Source: JALZEG01 sp046263255 (GTDB taxonomy: Bacteria; Actinomycetota; CADDZG01; WHSQ01). Taken from it: 22,652 nucleotides of DNA. Below the pieces are notes generated by a model. The model was given only the letters and a program-made list of their open reading frames with translations. It searched no databases and was not told the DNA's origin. Shown here piece by piece: positions 18,252-22,652 of this stretch; position 1 is the stretch's first letter, and the number at the start of each line of letters is the position of its first letter. The stretch lies in contig JBHELD010000048.1 of the NCBI GenBank assembly GCA_046263255.1, positions 1-22,652 on the forward strand, written 5' to 3'. Position numbers and translations under genes: made by a program.

Positions 18252-19555
18252 GCCGGCGCCACCGCAAGCACCTCGCCGTCGCGCACGGTCTGTCTGCCCC
18301 GGAAGAACGTGTGCACGACGCGTCCGGTGAGCTCGCGGCCGCCGAACGGGGTGTTGCGGCTGCGCGAGCCGAACCGCTCGGGCTCCACAGCCCACCGTGC
18401 CTCGGGGTCGAAGACGACGAGGTTCGCCGGCGCGCCCTCCCGCACAGCGCCCTGCCCCTCCATGCCGAGGATCCGCGCCGGGCCCGTGGAGAGCAGCTCG
18501 ACCGCGCGCGCGAGCGGGACGTGGCCGGGCTCGACGAGCTCTGTGATCGTGAGGCCGAGCGCGGTCTCGAGACCGAGCATTCCCGGCGGGGCGTACGCGA
18601 ACTCCTGGTCCTTCTCCTCGCGCGCGTGCGGCGCGTGGTCGGTCGCGATGGAGTCGATGGTGCCGTCGGCGAGCCCGGCGACGATCGCGACGCGGTCCTC
18701 CTCCGCGCGGAGCGGCGGGTTCACCTTCATCAGAGGGTCGTAGCCTTCGAGGGCCGCGTCGGTGAGAGTGAAGTGGTGCGGCGTCGCCTCCGCGGTGACG
18801 CGCACGCCTTCGTCCTTGGCGCGCCGGACGAGCTCGACCGTCCCGCGCGTCGACACGTGCAGGAGGTGCAGGCGGCAGCCGGTCAGGCGCGCGAGCGCGA
18901 CGTCCCGGGCGGCCATGAGCTCCTCGGCCGCGGCGGGGATCCCGCGCAGGCCCAGCGCCATCGAACGCGACGACTCGTGCATCTGCCCGCCGGCCGCGAG
19001 CGCCGCGTCCTCGCAGTGCTCGGCGTACACCGCGTCGAACGTCAGGAGGTATTCCATCGCGCGCCGCGCGAACAGCGAGTCCTGCACGCCGTGGCCGTCG
19101 TCGGTGAACAGGCGAACGCGTGCGAGCGAGCGCGCCATCTCGCCGAGGTCGGCCATCCTGCGGCCCTCGAGGCCCTTGCTGAGCGCGCCGGCGGGGAGCA
19201 CCTCGACCAGACCCGCCTCGCGGCCCAGCGCCCAGACCTGCTCGACGACCGCGGCGGTGTCGGCGACCGGATCGGTGTTCGGCATCGCGCAGAGGGCCGT
19301 GTACCCGCCCGCGGCCGCCGCCGCAGACGCCGTGGCGACCGTCTCCTCGTCCTCGCGCCCCGGCTCCCGCAGGTGCGCGTGCATGTCGACGAAGCCCGGG
19401 GCGACGACCTTGCCGGCTACGTCGACCGCCCCGGCGCCCTCGAGGTCCGGGCCGATCGCCGCGACGACGCCGTCGCTCACCCGCACGTCGGCCACCTCGT
19501 CGCGGCCCGAGGCGGGGTCGACGACGCGACCCCCCCGGAGGACGACGTCGGTCAT
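18248..19555 (-). CDS. pyrC: Dihydroorotase, type I
   Basis: Cyclises carbamoyl aspartate to dihydroorotate. The 435-residue amidohydrolase has the metal pair H59 and H61 in DMHAHLREPG. It also has D151 in FTDDGHG (the bridging aspartate of type I enzymes such as that of Bacillus anthracis, in place of a carbamylated lysine), H179 (YAEHCED), H232 (LHLLHVSTRG) and the catalytic D305 in ATDHAPHA. The substrate-binding MPNTDP segment is present. The ATG overlaps the pyrB stop as ATGA, consistent with the frequent physical association of type I dihydroorotase with aspartate transcarbamylase. Confidence 0.97.
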   Translation of the reverse strand: MTDVVLRGGRVVDPASGRDEVADVRVSDGVVAAIGPDLEGAGAVDVAGKVVAPGFVDMHAHLREPGREDEETVATASAAAAAGGYTALCAMPNTDPVADTAAVVEQVWALGREAGLVEVLPAGALSKGLEGRRMADLGEMARSLARVRLFTDDGHGVQDSLFARRAMEYLLTFDAVYAEHCEDAALAAGGQMHESSRSMALGLRGIPAAAEELMAARDVALARLTGCRLHLLHVSTRGTVELVRRAKDEGVRVTAEATPHHFTLTDAALEGYDPLMKVNPPLRAEEDRVAIVAGLADGTIDSIATDHAPHAREEKDQEFAYAPPGMLGLETALGLTITELVEPGHVPLARAVELLSTGPARILGMEGQGAVREGAPANLVVFDPEARWAVEPERFGSRSRNTPFGGRELTGRVVHTFFRGRQTVRDGEVLAVAPA

Positions 19556-20484
19556 GCCGCCACCTCCTCTTCGGTGCCGCCGAGCATCAGGTAGAGCAGG
19601 CTCATGCGCACGGCAAGGCCGTTGCTCACCTGGTCGAGGATGATCGAGCGCGGCGACTCCGAGACGTCGGCCGCGATCTCGACGCCGCGGTTCATCGGGC
19701 CGGGGTGCATCACGAGGGCCTCGGGCTTCATGCGCGTCATACGCTTGTTGTCGAGCCCCCACAGCACTGCGTACTCGCGGTTGCTCGGGAACAGCTGCTC
19801 CGACTGCCGCTCCTGCTGCACCCGCAGCAGGTAGCAGACGTCGACGTCGTCGATCACCGCGTCGAGGTCGTAGGAGACCGTCGCGCCCCACGCCGCGGGC
19901 TCCGGCGGCACGAGCGTCGGCGGTCCCACGAGCACGACGTCCGCGCCCATCGTCACCAGGCCCTTGACGTTCGACCGCGCGACGCGCGAGTGGACGATGT
20001 CGCCCACGATGGCGACCTTGAGCCCGTCGAGGTCCTTGAACCTCTCGCGGATCGAGTAGAGGTCGAGCAGCGCCTGCGTCGGGTGCTCGTGCGCGCCGTC
20101 GCCGGCGTTCAGCACGCTCGCCTTCACCCACCGGCTCAGCTGGTGCGGCGCCCCCGACGACCCGTGGCGGACGACGATCGCGTCCACGCCCATCGCCTCG
20201 ATCGTCCAGGCGGTGTCCTTGAACGACTCGCCCTTGGCGACCGAGGACTTGGAGTCGGCGGAGAAGTTGATGACGTCGGCCGAGAGGCGCTTCGCCGCGA
20301 GCTCGAACGAGATGCGCGTGCGCGTCGAGGCCTCGTAGAAGAGGTTGCACACCGTGCGGCCGCGCAGCGTCGGGAGCTTCTTGATCGGACGGTCCGTGAC
20401 CTGGCGCAGCGACTCGGCGGTGTCGAGGATCCGCGTGATGTCGTCCGCGCTCAGCTGGTCCATCGACAGGAGGTGCTTCATCAT
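19552..20484 (-). CDS. pyrB: Aspartate carbamoyltransferase catalytic subunit
   Basis: First committed step: carbamoyl phosphate plus aspartate gives carbamoyl aspartate. In 310 residues there are the carbamoyl-phosphate site FYEASTRTRISFE (S53-R57), the loop lysine K84 contributed by the neighbouring subunit (SSVAKGES), HEHPTQALLD (H134) and the aspartate-side MHPGPMNRGVEI. No regulatory PyrI gene is nearby, so control is expected at the PyrR leader. The ATG at 20484 overlaps the pyrR stop (ATGA); a second ATG follows immediately. Confidence 0.97.
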   Translation of the reverse strand: MMKHLLSMDQLSADDITRILDTAESLRQVTDRPIKKLPTLRGRTVCNLFYEASTRTRISFELAAKRLSADVINFSADSKSSVAKGESFKDTAWTIEAMGVDAIVVRHGSSGAPHQLSRWVKASVLNAGDGAHEHPTQALLDLYSIRERFKDLDGLKVAIVGDIVHSRVARSNVKGLVTMGADVVLVGPPTLVPPEPAAWGATVSYDLDAVIDDVDVCYLLRVQQERQSEQLFPSNREYAVLWGLDNKRMTRMKPEALVMHPGPMNRGVEIAADVSESPRSIILDQVSNGLAVRMSLLYLMLGGTEEEVAA

Positions 20485-21098
20485 GAGCGGCCCCCCTTCT
20501 GGTCGCGCGCCCGGCCGCGCGCGCCGCCGGCGTCGTGACCGATGAGGACGGCGTCCTCGCCGTCGATCTCGCGGAGGTGCACCTTCACGACCTCGTCCGC
20601 GGAGGTCGGGAGGTTCTTGCCGACGTGGTCGGCCCGGATCGGCAGCTCGCGGTGGCCGCGGTCGACGAGGACGGCGAGCCGGATCGCCCGTGGGCGGCCG
20701 AGGTCGAGCAGGGCGTCGAACGCGGCGCAGATCGTGCGGCCGGTGTAGAGGACGTCGTCGACGAGCACGACGACGCGGCCGTCGATGTCGCCCGGGACGG
20801 TGGTCGATTCGAGGCTTCGAGGCCGCCGCAACGCGACGTCGTCGCGGTAGAGCGTCACGTCGAGGGCGCCCGACGGCAGGTCGACTCCCTCGAAAGAGGC
20901 GATCGCGCCGGCGATCCGCTCGGCAAGGGGCGCGCCGCGGGTGCGGATGCCCACGATCACGAGGTCGTCGGTGCCGCGGTTGCGCTCGACGATCTCGTGG
21001 GCGATGCGGGTCACCGCGCGCCTGACCTCGTCCGGCTCCATGACCGTCGCCTTGATCGCGAAGCCGGCGAGGGATCCGACCCGCTCCCGATCGGCCAT
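20481..21098 (-). CDS. pyrR: PyrR: pyr operon RNA-binding regulator and uracil phosphoribosyltransferase homologue
   Basis: Binds the pyr leader RNA when UMP/UTP is high and lowers expression of the operon. The type I PRTase core has RRAVTRIAHEIVERN, VGIRTRGAPLAERI and the PRPP loop VVLVDDVLYTGRTICAA (about 110-126). The ending DRGHRELPIRADHVGKNLPTS is diagnostic for PyrR. At 205 residues it is longer than the usual 180 or so: 19 residues precede MEPDEVRRAV, where homology starts, and about 20 polar residues follow the core. The ATG at 21098 has GGAGG nine bases upstream, within the terminator's 3' arm; the in-frame ATG at codon 20 is the alternative. A TTG one codon earlier is unlikely. It overlaps pyrB by four bases. 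Confidence 0.95.
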   Translation of the reverse strand: MADRERVGSLAGFAIKATVMEPDEVRRAVTRIAHEIVERNRGTDDLVIVGIRTRGAPLAERIAGAIASFEGVDLPSGALDVTLYRDDVALRRPRSLESTTVPGDIDGRVVVLVDDVLYTGRTICAAFDALLDLGRPRAIRLAVLVDRGHRELPIRADHVGKNLPTSADEVVKVHLREIDGEDAVLIGHDAGGARGRARDQKGGRS

Positions 21099-21099
21099 C

Positions 21100-21126
21100 A
21101 AAAAACGCCTCCGCTCGGGGAGGCGT
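21100..21126 (-). terminator. Intrinsic terminator in the pyr leader (attenuator)
   Basis: On the minus strand a perfect 8-bp stem ACGCCTCC/GGAGGCGT with loop CCGAGC is followed at once by six T residues and then the pyrR ATG. A terminator directly before the first structural gene is the signature of an attenuator. The GGAGG of the 3' arm is also the only plausible Shine-Dalgarno for pyrR (nine bases from the ATG), so the hairpin would hide it as well. The GCCUC of the 5' arm could pair with GAGGC of the upstream PyrR hairpin, a possible antiterminator pairing. That last point is inference. Confidence 0.85.
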
Positions 21127-21151
21127 GCAGGCTCGGGTACGGCAAGGCTGA

Positions 21152-21180
21152 CTCCTTTCCGGCCTCACGGGGCCGGGCTT
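21152..21180 (-). promoter_or_regulatory. PyrR-binding RNA hairpin of the pyr leader
   Basis: On the minus strand CCGGCC and GGCCGG form a 6-bp stem closed by the hexaloop CCGUGA, followed by AAAGGAG. The segment CCCCGUGAGGCC fits the known PyrR-binding-loop consensus (UCCNGNGAGGYU) at nearly every fixed position. It lies about 50 bases upstream of the pyrR ATG and just before the terminator, the arrangement known from pyr attenuators. When PyrR with UMP binds, this hairpin would be stabilised and the terminator allowed to form. Confidence 0.8.
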
Positions 21181-21202
21181 AAAGGACGATATTGCGGGAG
21201 CT

Positions 21203-21232
21203 ACGGTACACGACCCCCGCCGCGGCCTTCAA
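21203..21232 (-). promoter_or_regulatory. Candidate pyr operon promoter
   Basis: Minus-strand TTGAAG (21232-21227) and TACCGT (21208-21203) are spaced by 18 bases. Transcription would begin near 21196 and yield a leader of about 98 bases, containing the PyrR hairpin and the terminator. No other -35/-10 pair of similar quality lies between the lipoprotein stop and the hairpin. Confidence 0.5.
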
Positions 21233-21253
21233 CGACCTGGGCCTCACCCCTCC

Positions 21254-21311
21254 GGCGGCACGCCGCTCCGCTCAGGCGCAACCTCCAAGCCTTCGCTCCG
21301 GGCATGCCGCC
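21254..21311. repeat. Long inverted repeat between the lipoprotein gene and the pyr promoter
   Basis: On the minus strand GGCGGCATGCC (21311-21301) pairs with GGCGTGCCGCC (21264-21254) as an 11-bp stem with one G-U pair, around a 36-base interior. It begins eight bases after the lipoprotein stop. It could end that transcript (without a U-tract) or be a dispersed palindromic repeat of this genome. Which it is cannot be decided from one copy. Confidence 0.5.
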
Positions 21312-21319
21312 TCCGGGCG

Positions 21320-21655
21320 CTACTCCATGATCGGGCCCCCCGACCTCGGGCACTCGCCTTCTTCGAGCTCGTCGGAGTCCCGCTGCAGGTGCCAGGTGCC
21401 CTTCTCGTCGTCGCCTTCGAGGCAGTATCCGTACGGGCGGCCGTAGTAGATGACGAGGTTCCAGCGCTCGCCCTCCCGCTCGATCTGCTCGCCGAGATCG
21501 GACGGGCGAGGGTACTTCCCGTGCTCCCCGTAGTGCTCGTCGTGGACGGCCGCGACCTCCCGGAGGTGGCCCTCCAGGCCGTCCTCGGGCCCCCCCGAGC
21601 ACCCCGGGAGGGTCACCGCCGTCAGAGCCGCCACGACGATCGGGGCGCGCCTCAT
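21320..21655 (-). CDS. Small putative lipoprotein
   Basis: The 111-residue product starts MRRAPIVVAALTAVTLPGCSGG, a short signal peptide with a charged N-region, a hydrophobic core and a lipobox-like LPGC (lipidation at C19; Pro at -2 is unusual). The mature part is acidic, with EGHLREVAAVHDEHYGEHGKYPRPSDL, YYGRPYGYCLEGDD and LQRDSDELEEGECP. The pattern of a helix followed by GKYPRPSDL and a small beta region resembles the C-terminal part of type II secretion/pilin-like pseudopilins, where a 'YP' motif ends the helix, but there is no pilin prepilin site. Two cysteines in the mature chain could form a disulfide. It diverges from cysH. No Shine-Dalgarno is visible; a TACTCT box six bases before the ATG could support a leaderless start. 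Function unknown. Confidence 0.75.
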   Translation of the reverse strand: MRRAPIVVAALTAVTLPGCSGGPEDGLEGHLREVAAVHDEHYGEHGKYPRPSDLGEQIEREGERWNLVIYYGRPYGYCLEGDDEKGTWHLQRDSDELEEGECPRSGGPIME

Positions 21656-21693
21656 GACGCGAGAGTAACTGCGCCCCTGGAACGATCTTTGGT

Positions 21694-21723
21694 CTATTTA
21701 CCCGGTGGAAATAGGGTTATTAT
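21694..21723 (+). promoter_or_regulatory. cysH control region: dyad symmetric operator and -10 box
   Basis: CTATTT (21694-21699) and AAATAG (21709-21714) flank the core ACCCGGTGG, a 21-bp dyad in an unusually A/T-rich spot. Three bases later comes TATTAT (21718-21723), a near-perfect -10 box, which ends nine bases before the cysH ATG. No Shine-Dalgarno lies before that ATG, so the transcript is probably leaderless or nearly so. A repressor on the dyad would cover the -35 to -10 region. The CC-GG core with A/T arms recalls the sites of Rrf2-family cysteine/Fe-S regulators, but that comparison is tentative. Confidence 0.5.
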
Positions 21724-21732
21724 CGGCCGTCT

Positions 21733-22521
21733 ATGGAACCGCTCTTGGCCGACGGCGTCGACCCGGTGGAGACTCTCCCGGTGACAGAGGGCTTCGCGTC
21801 CCCCGACGTCCACATAGCCGACCTCGCCGAGGCGCCGCCGCAGGACGTCCTCGCGTGGACCTTCGACACGATCGGCCGCGTGGCCGTCGCGACGTCGTTC
21901 CAGTCGTCCGGTCTCGTGATCCTCCACATGGCACGCGGGCTCGGCCTGCGACCGCCGGTCCTCTTCCTCGACACCGGCTTCCACTTCCCCGAGACGATCG
22001 CCTTCAGGGAGCGGATGGCGGCGGAGTGGGGCCTCGACGTCGTCGACGTGCGGGGTCGCCACGGGTCTCCCGAGGGACAGGCGGCGCTCCACGGCCCCGA
22101 GCTCTACCGCCGGGACCCGGAGAAGTGCTGCTTCATCAACAAGGTCGAGCCCCTCCAGCGGGCGCTGGAGCCGTTCGACGGGTGGGTCTCGGGGATCCGC
22201 CGCGACCAGTCGCCCCTGCGAGCGGAGACGCCGACGATGGAGGCCCAGATGCTCCCGAGCGGAAAGGAGATCCTGAAGATCCACCCGCTCGCCCACTGGA
22301 GCCGCGAGGACGTGGCGGCGTATGTCGCGGAGCACGCGATCCCCACGCACCCCCTGCTCGAGCGGGGGTACAGGTCGATCGGGTGCGCGCCGTGCACGCG
22401 GGCGGTGCTGCCGGGCGAGGACGAGCGCGCGGGCCGCTGGGCGGACGTCAGCAAGACCGAGTGCGGGATCCACCTGTTCGGCAAGGAGCACGGCCCCAGC
22501 CAGAGCGAGGCCGAGCAGTGA
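21733..22521 (+). CDS. cysH: Assimilatory (phospho)adenylylsulfate reductase, 4Fe-4S type
   Basis: Reduces activated sulfate (APS, or PAPS) to sulfite in sulfate assimilation. The 262-residue protein has the PP-loop ATPase-like fold: VAVATSFQSSGLVILH near 50-65 (the modified PP-loop SFQSSG) and FLDTGFHFPET (79-88), then SGIRRDQSPLR and the nucleophile motif KTECGIH (C244). The pairs C132-C133 and C218xxC221 are the four ligands of the 4Fe-4S cluster that marks APS-type reductases and is absent from E. coli-type PAPS reductases; APS is therefore the likelier substrate. About 35 residues precede the domain, so a later start is possible. It is the only plus-strand gene, with its own control region. 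The stop overlaps a further GTG as GTGA, hinting at an operon continuing past the window. Confidence 0.95.
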   Translation: MEPLLADGVDPVETLPVTEGFASPDVHIADLAEAPPQDVLAWTFDTIGRVAVATSFQSSGLVILHMARGLGLRPPVLFLDTGFHFPETIAFRERMAAEWGLDVVDVRGRHGSPEGQAALHGPELYRRDPEKCCFINKVEPLQRALEPFDGWVSGIRRDQSPLRAETPTMEAQMLPSGKEILKIHPLAHWSREDVAAYVAEHAIPTHPLLERGYRSIGCAPCTRAVLPGEDERAGRWADVSKTECGIHLFGKEHGPSQSEAEQ

Positions 22522-22652
22522 CGGGTCGGCTCGGCGAGACGTCGGAGCAGACGACGGGTCGGCTCGGCGAGACGTCGGAGCAGACGACGGGTCGGCTCGG
22601 CGAGACGTCGGAGCAGACGACGGGTCGGCTCGGCGAGACGTCGGAGCAGACG
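22518..22652 (+). CDS. Possible start of a gene downstream of cysH, reading only repeats
   Basis: GTG at 22518 overlaps the cysH TGA as GTGA, the same coupling used elsewhere in this window. It opens a frame that stays open to the window edge. What it encodes here is only four copies of TGRLGETSEQT. A sulfate-activation gene would be expected next to cysH, but nothing in these residues identifies one. The first copy may be the true N-terminus of that gene and the rest an assembly artefact, or the frame may be meaningless. Confidence 0.3.
   Translation, partial: MTGRLGETSEQTTGRLGETSEQTTGRLGETSEQTTGRLGETSEQT
22521..22652. repeat. Four perfect tandem copies of a 33-bp unit at the window edge
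   Basis: The unit beginning ACGGGTCGGCTCGGCGAGAC is repeated exactly four times, without a single difference, from the last base of the cysH stop to the final base of the window. The period is a multiple of three and all three forward frames are open. Perfect identity and termination exactly at the edge are typical of a short loop in an assembly graph, although a real minisatellite is possible. Confidence 0.9.

Noticed and set aside
21100..21126. A terminator for the lipoprotein transcript
   Set aside because: It lies beyond the likely pyr promoter and PyrR hairpin and adjoins the pyrR start, so an attenuator explains it better.
22521..22652. A CRISPR array at the right edge
   Set aside because: The copies are contiguous with no spacers; it is a plain tandem repeat.

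Overview
The window is high-GC DNA from an uncultured or little-studied actinobacterium. This rests on four things: an actinobacterial-type integration host factor (mIHF) next to gmk-rpoZ-coaBC-metK-priA-def-fmt-rpe, a PriA that has lost its Walker A motif, dense stop/start overlaps (ATGA, GTGA), and likely leaderless starts. A PyrK/PyrD (class 1B) dihydroorotate dehydrogenase and a PyrR-controlled pyr leader would fit a lineage outside the mycobacteria/streptomycetes; that placement is inference. The odd window length and the perfect tandem repeat at the right edge suggest an entire contig of a metagenome assembly.

Region 1 (143-9843, minus strand) is a housekeeping run. In transcription order it is mihF, gmk, rpoZ, coaBC, an unrecognised protein, metK, priA, def, fmt, rpe and a REC-GGDEF-like response regulator. 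Several genes overlap by 4 bp. A good promoter (TTGCGG-17-TACCAT) lies upstream of mihF. The unrecognised gene (6558-7358) is less GC-rich than its neighbours and splits the usual coaBC-metK pair. Between it and metK lies a 38-bp nested palindrome made of alternating GTCAGAC/GTCTGAC half-sites.

Region 2 (10045-21232, minus strand) is a complete de novo UMP operon. In transcription order it is pyrR, pyrB, pyrC, carA, a 35-codon very basic ORF, a VOC/glyoxalase-fold protein, carB, pyrK, pyrD, pyrF and pyrE, giving all six UMP-pathway activities plus the regulator. Its leader has a candidate promoter, a PyrR-binding hairpin with a CCGUGA hexaloop, and an intrinsic terminator whose 3' arm carries the pyrR Shine-Dalgarno sequence. 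This points to PyrR attenuation, possibly combined with translational control. The micro-ORF and the VOC gene between carA and carB are the unexplained passengers.

Region 3 (21254-22652) holds a small lipoprotein gene (minus strand) diverging from a cysH-type Fe-S (phospho)adenylylsulfate reductase (plus strand). They share a short control region with a dyad symmetric element and a TATTAT -10 box close to the cysH start codon. cysH ends in a GTGA overlap with a further reading frame, but that frame consists only of four perfect 33-bp repeats running to the window edge, so the real downstream gene is not visible.

No tRNA, rRNA, CRISPR array, transposase or phage gene was seen. I found no convincing new defence or mobile system. 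The most novel items are the micro-ORF/VOC insertion in the pyr operon, the low-GC orphan gene, and the metK and cysH upstream palindromes.
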